A stretch of DNA of 64,000 bases, taken from contig OY970367.1 of the NCBI GenBank assembly GCA_963718635.1, positions 2,914,001 through 2,978,000 of the forward strand, written 5' to 3'. The stretch's first letter is position 1. The number at the start of each line of letters is the position of its first letter. The notes beneath the pieces were generated by a model. The model was not told the DNA's origin. It did no database searches and saw only the letters and a list, made by a program, of their open reading frames with translations. Source of the DNA: JAIOQJ01 sp963718635 (GTDB lineage: Bacteria; Planctomycetota; Planctomycetia; Gemmatales; Gemmataceae). This document shows, in pieces, positions 54,489-62,959 of the stretch. The position numbers and the translations under genes are program-made.

Positions 54489-54888
54489 AGATCATCAACT
54501 CTTCTACCCGTTGCCACTGTTCGTCGGAAACGGGAACGACTGACAGCCTCGATAGCCTAACGAGATCCCAGTTGACCAACAGCGGGTCGGCCTTGATTAC
54601 CGCGAGCCTCAACGGCTTAAGCCGGCGAACGAACTTGACCTTCACCGAGACCGCCTTCGGGTCGGCATCGTCGGCATCGACAATCGGCTTGCCTACAACT
54701 TTCATCTCGCCGACGATCGCTTTTTCCTTACCGGTGTGATAGAAGAAAACGCGATCACCCGGCTTCGTTTCGCGCAAATGTTTCCGCGCGAGCGCATTGC
54801 TCACGCCGTCCCAAAGGGTGTCGCCATCGCGTTCCAAGTCGTCGAAGCTATAACAACTCGGTTCCTGCTTGAAGAGCCAACGGGCCAT
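54487..54888 (-). CDS. EVE domain protein
   Basis: 133 residues from ATG 54888 (MARWLFKQEPSCYSFDDLER). WDGVSNALARKHLRETKPGD then RVFFYHTGKEKAIVGEMKVV, is the EVE/PUA-like core that binds modified bases in DNA or RNA. Its TAA stop uses two bases of the IS, so the last residues may be changed. Confidence 0.9.
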   Translation of the reverse strand: MARWLFKQEPSCYSFDDLERDGDTLWDGVSNALARKHLRETKPGDRVFFYHTGKEKAIVGEMKVVGKPIVDADDADPKAVSVKVKFVRRLKPLRLAVIKADPLLVNWDLVRLSRLSVVPVSDEQWQRVEELMI

Positions 54889-55059
54889 ACGGTCGCTCGC
54901 TTTCACCTAATAAGGTTGATGCCATACTATTAATCTGACGTGCTAAACCAACGTAGCGCCCTGGAAGACGAAGCAGGGGCGAGGCTGTTTTTCGCTCGAT
55001 GCTGACAATCTCAGTCGGCCCTCCTATCATTTCTTCTTCTACCTCTCAGGTTCTACACG

Positions 55060-56079
55060 ATGGCCATTGATTGGACTCCCTTCGTCGAACTCGTACGCGA
55101 ACATCAGCGTTTTCTGCTGATGACGCACGTTCGTCCCGATGGCGATGCGCTCGGCTCGGAACTCGCGCTGGCGGCCGGGCTGCGTTCGCTGGGCAAGAAT
55201 GTCCGAACGGTTATCGCTTCTTCGTTGCCGCCGCGTTATCGCTTCCTCGATCCCGATAGTTCAAAGGTTGAAGTCTTCACTCCACCTGGAGAAACGTTTC
55301 GCAATGTGGATGCCGTGATCATCGTGGACACGGGAACTTGGAATCAACTGGGCGACTTTGGTCCGTTTCTCAAAACTCTATCCGTCCCGCGATTGGTGAT
55401 CGACCACCATCGCACGCAGGATAATCTGGGCGGAATTCATCTGGTCGACACGACGGCGGAAGCTGCGGGCCGTCTGGTCTATGAAGCCTGTCAGGCCTTA
55501 AATTGCCCGCTGACGTCTGAGATAGCCGACGCTCTGTTTCTCGCTGTCGCGACCGATACCGGTTGGTTTCATCACTCAAATACCACCCCGGCCACCTTCG
55601 AACTCGCCTGCAAGCTGACGCATGCCGGAGCGAATCCGAACGCCCTCTACGACCAACTTTACGACCGCAACTCGCTCGGCAAACTGCGCCTTTCGGGCCG
55701 AGCTTTGGAACGTCTGCGCACTTCGGCTAAAGGCCAAGTGGCCTGGACCGAAATTCACCTGAGCGATTTTCCCGATACCGGCTCAACACCTCCTGATACC
55801 GAAGATCTGATTAATTATCCTCGCAGCGTCGAAGGCGTTGAAGTGGCGCTGCTGTTCATCGAACAGGTAAATGGCGCCGTGAAAGCCAGTTTTCGCTCGC
55901 GCTCGGTCATCGACGTCGATCGAATCGCGGAGAAGTTCAACGGCGGCGGGCATCGCTTGGCCTCCGGCGCCACGATCAATGGAACGATGGAGGACGTTCG
56001 CCGGCAGGTGCTGGCGGTCGTGGAACGGGCTCTCGGCGAAATCAACGGTAGTCCGCTGGCGATCGACTCACACGCCTGA
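55060..56079 (+). CDS. nrnA: DHH/DHHA1 phosphoesterase, NrnA-type
   Basis: 339 residues. DHH motifs: THVRPDGDALGSELAL, DAVIIVDTGTWNQLG, VIDHHRTQDN and ATDTGWFHHSNT, then the DHHA1 GGGHRLASGATI. NrnA degrades short RNA and 3'-phosphoadenosine phosphate. Its leader gap is free of genes. Confidence 0.94.
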   Translation: MAIDWTPFVELVREHQRFLLMTHVRPDGDALGSELALAAGLRSLGKNVRTVIASSLPPRYRFLDPDSSKVEVFTPPGETFRNVDAVIIVDTGTWNQLGDFGPFLKTLSVPRLVIDHHRTQDNLGGIHLVDTTAEAAGRLVYEACQALNCPLTSEIADALFLAVATDTGWFHHSNTTPATFELACKLTHAGANPNALYDQLYDRNSLGKLRLSGRALERLRTSAKGQVAWTEIHLSDFPDTGSTPPDTEDLINYPRSVEGVEVALLFIEQVNGAVKASFRSRSVIDVDRIAEKFNGGGHRLASGATINGTMEDVRRQVLAVVERALGEINGSPLAIDSHA

Positions 56080-56448
56080 TCAATCGGCTGCGCCTCCTTG
56101 GTCGAGTACGCCGTCTTGGAAGACCGCGAAGCGCGAAGATGAGCGCTTTGCTGGAACGGCGTTGCATCCGCTCAAAGTCATTGACCGATCTTTGCCTTTT
56201 TTTCGCTAGCATCTCTTGCGTTTTTCAAAGCTCCTCGTTACATCCGCTCCCTTGTCGAGGGAAGGGCTGGGGGATGAAGCGGCGGCAGGCCGTTTCACAA
56301 CCTTTTCCACGACGCATCAACTGCCACCGATGGATTGACCTGCGATGCCGGGGGGCGAGCGGGACATTCCGGGCGGCTGATGCCTAGACGCACGAGCCAC
56401 GCCTGAGCGAGCTTGTGCCGCAGTGGGGAACGAGCGACGGGGGAACGC
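56080..56448. other. Gene-free stretch before the TolC-type gene
   Basis: GC-rich; at about 56246-56282 lies a CTCCCTTGTCGAGGGAAGGG piece, a half palindrome of the type inserted in the ATP-grasp gene. No gene is supported. Confidence 0.5.
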
Positions 56449-58766
56449 ATGGAACGCTGGAAGAATAAACTGGCGGCGGCGTTGCTGATCTTCGGCAGCC
56501 TGACGGGTTGCACGCGACAACTTTACATGACCGTCGACGATCAGAAAGCGGTCTCGCTGGCGGGGCTTCCGAGCAATCTGGAGACCGATCCGGATATCGT
56601 CGCGCCGCCGAATTTCGACGGGCACGACAAGCCGCCGACCGTCGATTATCCCGACCGGCCGATTCGCTACATGACGCTTTCTGAAGCGTTTGCCATCGCG
56701 CTGGAGTCCGGTACCCGCGGCCAAACCTCGGTGGCCAGCGCCTTTGCCAACAACACAATCAACGTAACGAGCGGCCAAGGGCGCAACTCGTTTGCCTATG
56801 TGGACGACCTCGTCAGCTTCCAGGGCCGTTCGGCTCAGGGCGACGATGCCATCCGAGCATTTGCGCTCGATCCGGCCGTGGTCGGCGCCGACATCGAAGG
56901 CGCGCTCGCCAAATTCGATGCTCGTTGGCTCACGCAGATGGCGTGGAACAAGGTCGATACCGCCACCGCGAATATCTTCAACAACTTCAACAACGGCGAT
57001 ACGGCTGCTTTTAGCAGCGGCATCTATAAGCCGTTGCCCACCGGCGGCACCGTCGGCATTACCTCGAACTTGAACTACACGAAGTTGGCCAACCCACCCA
57101 CGGGCTTTGCGGTCATCAATCCCGCCTATCAACCGTCGGTCGGCATCAACTTCGAACAGCCTATCCTTCGCGATTACGGCATCGAAATCAATCAGTTGCT
57201 GCCGTCGCATCCAGGCAGCACGCAGATCGCCGGCCTGACGCCCTCCGGCGGCCGTACGGAAGGCATTTTGATCACGCGCATCCGCGTCGAACAACAACGG
57301 CTCGACTTCCAGCGTTCGGTGAACATCATGTTGTTCAACGTTGAGAACGTCTATTGGGGCCTCTATGCGAATTACTTTTCGCTCTACGCCGCCGAACAGG
57401 GCTTGCGCCAGTCTTATCTGACCTGGCAGTTGCGTCGCTCGGAATTCGAAGCCGGCAAGGCGACGCTTCACGAAGTCGCTCAGGTCCGGGCACAGTTCGC
57501 TCAGTTCCGCACGCAGCGCATCCAGACCTTGCAGCAAGTGCTCGAAAGCGAGCGCGAACTTCGCGGCTTGCTCGGCCTGCCTGCGGGCGACGGCAAACGC
57601 ATTGTACCGGCCAACGCGCCGACCTTGCGCCTTACGATCCCGACTGGTACTCTTCCGTCCAGGAGGCCCTCGCCAGCCGACCGGAATTGATCATGGCTCG
57701 CCAGGACGTGAAGGCCAATCAACTCGCCGTGATGCTGCAACAGAACAACACGCGCCCCGATCTTCGTTTCTTCGGCAACTACAACGTCAACTCGATCGGC
57801 ACGCAGCTCGATGGCTCCGCGCCGCAGAACGCGCTTGCCAATCTGCCGAAGGATAAGTTCAACAACTACACCATCGGCTTGCGTATGAACGTCGTTCTTG
57901 GAACCCGCGACGCCCATGCCGCCTTGCGAACCGCGCAGCTGAATCTTGCCCGCAGCTATGTGGTGCTCAAAGATCAGGAACTGAAGACCGAGAAATTCCT
58001 GACCGGCGTCTACCAAAACCTCTTCAGCGCTTATCGCCAGATCGAAACGTCTCGCGAACAGCGCATGGCCTTGGCCGAGCAACTCAAAGGGTTGTACGCT
58101 CGAATTCAGGCCGGCAAGGATTCGCTCATCACGATCCTGACTGCCCAACAGCAGTTCGCAGCGGCGTTGAGCGGCGAACACCAGGCGATCGCGAACTACA
58201 ACATCGCCATTGCCGGGCTGCAATATGCCAAGGGAACGCTGATGCAGTACGACAATATCCTGATCGCCGATGGTCCTCTGCCGGATGCCACTCTTGCCCG
58301 CGCCGCCGACCAGATGGCCCGACGAACGGCCGGCCTCGTTGCTCGCGAACGGGCCAGCTTGCCGACAGGCGATGGCCCGCATCCGCTGCCTGGGTTGCTG
58401 GAGCATCAGCCGAACACGCCGGTGCCTACAGACATCGAAGTAGCCCCCGCGCCCCGGCGGCAGGAAGCAGCGATCACGCCGCCCGCCCGGCCAACCTTGC
58501 TGCCGGCAAGCGCCAACTCTCCTGCGCAGCCCATTGTTCCGCCGGTCAGCAAGACGGCGCCCGTCGCGACGCAGCCCGTAGCTCGCGTCAGTTCGATGCC
58601 GCCGGTACAACCGATCTATCCATCGGGAAGCTCGTCGGCGCCGGTGCAGCCGTTGGCACCGCCAGCGGGTTTCACTCCGGCGGCGATGGTGATCCCGCCC
58701 GATACAATGCCTTCGAACAATCGGCCGATCCTGCCACCGAGTCCGACTTTCATCGTGCCTCAATGA
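56449..58766 (+). CDS. TolC-family outer membrane lipoprotein, frameshifted
   Basis: From ATG 56449 with a lipoprotein signal (LLIFGSLTGCTRQ). The coiled-coil efflux-channel repeat begins near residue 280: RIRVEQQRLDFQRSVNIMLF then NVENVYWGLYANYFSLYAAE. The frame changes near 57630 and continues with LAPYDPDWYSSVQEALASRP, RPELIMARQDVKANQLAVML and DSLITILTAQQQFAAAL, then a proline-rich tail. TolC-type proteins export drugs or proteins through the outer membrane. Its stop overlaps the next start (ATGA). Confidence 0.85.
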
Positions 58767-59896
58767 CGATCTTCGTTTATGAATATCTGACGGCTCTCGG
58801 GGCGAGCAACGATCGACGATCGTTGCTCGCCCCTTCGCTTTTGCGCGAAGGCCGGGCCATGTTTGATGCGGTTGTCGCTGACTTCGGGGCATTGGCCGAA
58901 GTGCGGACGTTGGCCGCGGAAGACGAAAAACGATTCCGGGCTCTCGCCGCAACGAGCGACTACTCATTGATCATCGCGCCCGAGTCTGAAGGGATCCTCG
59001 AGCGTCGTTGCCGATGGGTTGAAGAAGCCGGCGGCCGTTTGCTAGGGCCGTCATCGCAAGCCGTGCGCTTAACGGCCGACAAATGCGCGCTCGCTAAGCA
59101 TCTGCAATCAGGCAATTTTGAAGCGAGCGGCCTTACCCTCCCCCTGGCTTTGCAGCGGGAGGGCAGGGTGGGGGCAGAGCGCATTGTCCATCCACAAGCG
59201 TCGGCGTACTCGCAGCCTTTCCCCCCACCCTGCCCTCCCCCCGCAAAGCCGGGGGGAGGGTGGGAAAGATATCCCGGATTGCCAGAATCGGGTGACGCAC
59301 ACACGAAAGGCATCCGAACACCGGCTACTTCACTAAACGACCAAGGAAGCCTGCCTTACCCGGTGGTCTGGAAACCGCGCGACGGCGCCGGTTCACAATT
59401 CACTTTCTTGCTGCGAACTGCTTCGGAATACATGGAAGCGAAGCAGCAGATGGCTAAAGAACCAAACCGACCGCCTATGATCTTTCAAGAATACATTGAG
59501 GGACTTCCAGTCAGTGTGGCCTTGTTGATGGGTCACCAGGCATGCATTGCTTTAGCGCCCTGTACGCAACATCTTTCGGACGATGGGCGCTTTCACTATT
59601 ACGGCGGCTCGACGCCCTTGGCTCCCGATCTCGCCGACCGCGCTAAGAAGTTGGCCCTTCGCGCCGCCGCCTGCGTGGATGGCCTTTTCGGATACATCGG
59701 GATCGATCTCGTGCTTGGAAAAAATGCGGCGGAAGACGCGGTGATCGAGATCAATCCACGGCTGACCACTTCCTACATCGGACTGCGACAAGCCGCTCGC
59801 TTCTCGATCGCTCAGGCGCTGCTCGACATCGTTCAAGATAAAGCGGTTCCGCTTGTAGAGTGGAAACGCGAAACGATTCATTTTGCATTTGCTTAA
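58763..59896 (+). CDS. ATP-grasp ligase, MfnD-like, with two in-frame palindrome insertions
   Basis: 377 residues. FVYEYLTALG at the start, SLLREGRAMFDAVVADF, then GPSSQAVRLTADKCALAKHL, PVVWKPRDGAGSQFTFLL, FQEYIEGLPVSVALLMG and VIEINPRLTTSYIGLRQAA are ATP-grasp motifs like those of MfnD (tyramine-glutamate ligase of methanofuran synthesis). Planctomycetes have a methanofuran/H4MPT pathway, so this fits. Two palindromes (58799-58833 and 59136-59260) lie inside without breaking the frame. Confidence 0.85.
   Translation: MTIFVYEYLTALGASNDRRSLLAPSLLREGRAMFDAVVADFGALAEVRTLAAEDEKRFRALAATSDYSLIIAPESEGILERRCRWVEEAGGRLLGPSSQAVRLTADKCALAKHLQSGNFEASGLTLPLALQREGRVGAERIVHPQASAYSQPFPPPCPPPAKPGGGWERYPGLPESGDAHTKGIRTPATSLNDQGSLPYPVVWKPRDGAGSQFTFLLRTASEYMEAKQQMAKEPNRPPMIFQEYIEGLPVSVALLMGHQACIALAPCTQHLSDDGRFHYYGGSTPLAPDLADRAKKLALRAAACVDGLFGYIGIDLVLGKNAAEDAVIEINPRLTTSYIGLRQAARFSIAQALLDIVQDKAVPLVEWKRETIHFAFA
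58799..58833. repeat. Perfect palindrome in ATP-grasp gene, 17+1+17
   Basis: GGGGCGAGCAACGATCG, one A, then its exact complement, coding GASNDRRSLLAP near residues 12-24. Homologues of this motif region normally run from the strand straight into LLREGRAM, as I recall. Confidence 0.85.
59136..59260. repeat. 39-bp-arm inverted repeat in ATP-grasp gene
   Basis: Arms CCCTCCCCCTGGCTTTGCAG onward (59136-59174) and CCCCCCACCCTGCCCTCCCC onward (59221-59260) are nearly exact complements around a 45-nt loop, coding LALQREGRVGAERI and PFPPPCPPPAKPGGGW. Confidence 0.87.
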
Positions 59897-59908
59897 CATT
59901 GATTAATC

Positions 59909-59995
59909 GTTAGCCGCGACGCGAAGGCTTTGCGCAGCGGAGCGCTTTCTTGCCGAAAGCGCTCCGCTGCGCAAAGCCTTCGCGTCGCGGCTAAC
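59909..59995. repeat. Family 2 hairpin, perfect 41-bp arms
   Basis: GTTAGCCGCGACGCGAAGGC onward and its full complement around TTGCC. It lies just after the ATP-grasp gene, with no mismatch in 41 pairs. Confidence 0.9.
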
Positions 59996-60004
59996 CCGGT
60001 TTTT

Positions 60005-60145
60005 GTTCATCCCGCGTTGTCCCACGATTTTCTCGGGTTTGACCTCTTTACTCCCTTGCTGGCGCGTCGGGCTCGCAAAAGCATGCGCATTTCCCCATGA
60101 TTTTCTCGCGAAGACGTTCCTGGGAATTTTCGGAAGGAGCCGATT
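60005..60145. repeat. GTGGGA units next to the family 2 hairpin, minus orientation
   Basis: Read on the minus strand: CCGAGAAAATCGTGGGACAA at about 60013-60035, and GCGAGAAAATCATGGGGAAA near 60095-60115 preceded by a worn palindrome (TTCCGAAAATTCCCAGGAA). Same order and orientation relative to the hairpin as at 41029-41182. The rest to 60228 has no gene. Confidence 0.7.
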
Positions 60146-60228
60146 TTGGACTTTTTCACTACCTAGCTTAGGTGCGCCCCGAAATGAATTTAGTTTTTGG
60201 CTTCACGACAATACTCAACCAGGTACGA

Positions 60229-61500
60229 CTACCAGTCCCTTTTTGCGCTGACGCTTCGGCAGACATCCATCACCTTGCCGTTTTCGTCCAGTGCTAAATG
60301 GAATCGCTCTTCGCCTTGAATGCGGTGCAGTGACAGGTGATAGGCATCATTGGTTGCCGCGAGGTAGGCAAGCTTTTCGGGCTTCTTGGCTGCCCGTAGA
60401 CGGCCCCAGGAACCGTCGCCGAGGTAGAGGACGCCGTTGTCGTTAGCGGTTCCATCAAGCAACGGCTTCGTCCGCTTGAAGGTATGGTCGTGATGTTCGA
60501 GGATGACCGGAACGCGATGCTTATCAAAGAGCGGCACCCAGTGCTTGCGATTGCCTTCGCCAGCGCCCGGCTTGCCCGATACGCCGTCAAAGCTGCGGAA
60601 TGAAGGATAGGCAGGCACGTGATTGACGACCAACAGATTCGGATGGTCGGCCCGCGCTTTGAGCGTTTTATCCAGCCAATCGGTTTGCAAGCCATCGATC
60701 GGCGTGGTGTGCGCGGTATCGAGCAGGATCAAGCTGAGGTAATCGCCGAAATCGAGTTTGGCGAAGCCGGTTTCGGGGAACAGGCCATCGAAGAGAGCGT
60801 AGAAGAAGGGCGCTTTGCTGCGAGGCTTATTGTAGCCGCCATCCACTTCATGGTTGCCGATGCAGGTGATCATCGGGATCAGTCGGCCATCTTTGCCGAC
60901 CATATGTTTGCTGTAGTTGCGCAGGAAGGCGAGACTGGTCTCGACCGACTTGCCGTTGTCGTAGCCCAGATCGCCGCCGATGATCGCGAACATTGGATCC
61001 TGCCGCGCGGCTTGGATATTGTTGGCGATCGCGTGCGGATTGACGCCGCAATCGCCGCCGGATACGAAGTGAATCGTATCGGTCGCCTTAGCCGGCATGG
61101 TGCGAAACCGATAGGTCGGCGAATTCTTGCCGATGCGGAAATCGTAATCGACGCCGGGGTTCAGTCCCGTCAGCTCGGCACGGAAAACTTTCAATTCCGT
61201 CAGCGGATAGGGCAAGACTTTCGGCGCCTGTGTCTGCTTGCTCGCAAGAATTGCCAGATCTTTGCTAGGCCAATAAGCGATGGTCGTATCGGCGGTTTCG
61301 CCAACAGCGCCAATCCATTGGATCGTCATCGTAGTCGTCGGGTCGCTTTGCCATGTCAGAAAGAGCGTGCTCGGCTGAAACGTCGCGTCGTCGAAATACT
61401 TCAACGGCTTTTCGAGCGGTTTCTCCTGGCCGGCGATCTGAGTGGAAGCAAGCCCGGCCAACGAAGCGCCGATGAAAGAACGCCGAGAAGGAGAAAACAT
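60229..61500 (-). CDS. Exported purple-acid-phosphatase-like protein
   Basis: 423 residues from ATG 61500 with a twin-arginine-type leader (SRRSFIGASLAGLASTQIAG). An N-terminal Fn3-like part (LTWQSDPTTTMTIQWIG, FRAELTGLNPGVDYDFRIG) is followed by the metal motifs SGGDCGVN, IGGDLGYDNG, CIGNHEVDGGYN, VVNHVPAYPS and LEHHDHTFKR. The layout is that of purple acid phosphatases, which release phosphate outside the cytosol. The second Tyr ligand typical of plant enzymes is in GGDLGYDNG. Substrate unknown. Confidence 0.9.
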   Translation of the reverse strand: MFSPSRRSFIGASLAGLASTQIAGQEKPLEKPLKYFDDATFQPSTLFLTWQSDPTTTMTIQWIGAVGETADTTIAYWPSKDLAILASKQTQAPKVLPYPLTELKVFRAELTGLNPGVDYDFRIGKNSPTYRFRTMPAKATDTIHFVSGGDCGVNPHAIANNIQAARQDPMFAIIGGDLGYDNGKSVETSLAFLRNYSKHMVGKDGRLIPMITCIGNHEVDGGYNKPRSKAPFFYALFDGLFPETGFAKLDFGDYLSLILLDTAHTTPIDGLQTDWLDKTLKARADHPNLLVVNHVPAYPSFRSFDGVSGKPGAGEGNRKHWVPLFDKHRVPVILEHHDHTFKRTKPLLDGTANDNGVLYLGDGSWGRLRAAKKPEKLAYLAATNDAYHLSLHRIQGEERFHLALDENGKVMDVCRSVSAKRDW

Positions 61501-61614
61501 GTCAAGAGGCTCCGACGTATCTTGGTGAGGAGTGAAGTAGCTATTGTTCACGGAAGTGGCGAAGAGGGCAAATGAATTTTTGATGAGTTACTAATGCGGA
61601 AGCAAAATACATGG

Positions 61615-61876
61615 AGCCACGGATGAAACACAGATCAAACACGGATAAGATCGTAATCGTTTCGGCCAACTTCTAGCAGGAAACGACCAAGGATTACACT
61701 AATAACACGGATAGATACTGACGCGAGAAACGCTCATCATTTCTTATTGAATGCTCGCCATAGATTCTTGTTTCCATCCGTGTTATCCGTCTTATCCATG
61801 GTCGCTCCTCCTTAACCTTTAACATGAAAAATCTTCATTTATCCGTGTTACGTTCGTGTTTAATCCGTGGCTCACG
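61615..61876. repeat. CCACGGATnAAACACnGA inverted repeat cluster
   Basis: GCCACGGATGAAACACAGAT then CAAACACGGATAAG at 61615, with complements at about 61770-61800 and 61840-61876. Same motif as 5481-5602. No gene is seen from 61501 to 61933. Confidence 0.75.
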
Positions 61877-61933
61877 ATTTCGCTTTTTGGGCTGCCGGGA
61901 TGAGCCAATTAAGATCAAAAGCAACGCCAACCG

Positions 61934-62104
61934 CTACAGCGTGTTACGTCCCTGCAACAGCCGGATTACCAGGACCACCAGAATGACCACGAGCAGCAGG
62001 TGGATGAGGCCGCCTGCTAGCGCCGCCACGGGAACAATAAAGGCGCCCAGCAGCCAGAGGATGACGAGGATGACGATAATTGTTTCGAGTGAATAACGCG
62101 GCAT
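61934..62104 (-). CDS. Tiny lmo0937-type membrane protein
   Basis: 56 residues reading MPRYSLETIIVILVILWLLG then AFIVPVAALAGGLIHLLLVV then ILVVLVIRLLQGRNTL. Two membrane segments joined by a GG turn, typical of the lmo0937 family. A GAGG site precedes it. Below the size usually listed by gene callers. Function not known. Confidence 0.82.
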   Translation of the reverse strand: MPRYSLETIIVILVILWLLGAFIVPVAALAGGLIHLLLVVILVVLVIRLLQGRNTL

Positions 62105-62286
62105 AGTAGTAAGCCTCGGTAGCGGATTAAAAAAGCCGGAAAGTGCACGCTATTGCAATGGTTCGCCCATTGATGCCGTAATCTCTTGCTCAAACCGAAA
62201 ATTTTGAACGGAATTTTGAGAATGGCCCCTGTTTTTCCGAACGGGGGTTATAATCTCCCCTGTCCAAGATTTTCCGGGGAGCGATT

Positions 62287-62907
62287 ATGGGCCTTGTTGA
62301 ATTGCTGGATCAGATTCGTGCCGAGCATCTCGATGAACTGTTGTCCGCCATCGAAGAGAAATCGCTGTTGCCCGCGACGCGCGTCATTACGGAACCCGCA
62401 TTACGTCTCGATGATGGCACGCTTGCGATCGAAGGCGAACTGCAACTTCCGGCCCGTATCGACTTCGCGGTTCTGCAAGGCGACACTCCTACTGAGCTCC
62501 TCAACGTCGAAAGCGACACCATGCTCGCCTTCGATGCCGTCGAGTTCGATTGGGGGAAAACGCTGCACGTCGAGATGGGCGCCTTTGCCTGGCACGGGTT
62601 TCCGATCACGATGCCGGATGATCCTAGTTACAACTGGGTTCCGCTGCAGGAGTGGTTCTGGAAATGGTTCCACGATGAAGATGAAGAGGAGGATGATCCC
62701 GACCTGCTCGGCGCTGTCCATTTCTTATCCGACCCCGTGTTGCAGGACGACGTCATCGAGTTTTCGGTCGATCTCGGCTCCGCGCCGGTAGCCGCGTTCG
62801 AAGAGATGCTCGACGCGTTCGCAACCGCGGGGGTAACGCTGTGCCGCTATCGGGCAGGTGGTGGGGAAAACGTAGTCGCGTATCCGCAGAAATTTAGCCC
62901 CCCGTGA
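62287..62907 (+). CDS. Unknown acidic protein
   Basis: 206 residues, strongly acidic (middle WKWFHDEDEEEDDPDLLGAV). No signal or known domain; strands such as RIDFAVLQGDTPTELLNVES then DTMLAFDAVEFDWGKTLHVE. The last residues (KFSPP) and the stop come from a family 4 repeat. No family recognised. Confidence 0.75.
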   Translation: MGLVELLDQIRAEHLDELLSAIEEKSLLPATRVITEPALRLDDGTLAIEGELQLPARIDFAVLQGDTPTELLNVESDTMLAFDAVEFDWGKTLHVEMGAFAWHGFPITMPDDPSYNWVPLQEWFWKWFHDEDEEEDDPDLLGAVHFLSDPVLQDDVIEFSVDLGSAPVAAFEEMLDAFATAGVTLCRYRAGGGENVVAYPQKFSPP

Positions 62908-62959
62908 TTACACGGGGGGAAGCTGAAACCCCCGGTGTATTCACCGGGGGCTAAATTCG
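62891..62959. repeat. Family 4 repeat
   Basis: TTTAGCCCCCCGTGATTACA then CGGGGGG, spacer, CCCCCGGTGTATTCACCGGG then GGCTAAAT. It overlaps the ends of both convergent genes and gives the stop of the left one. Confidence 0.85.

Noticed and set aside
57501..58967. 488-residue minus-strand frame
   Set aside because: Shadow of the TolC-type gene; composition is arginine-rich and without domain signals.
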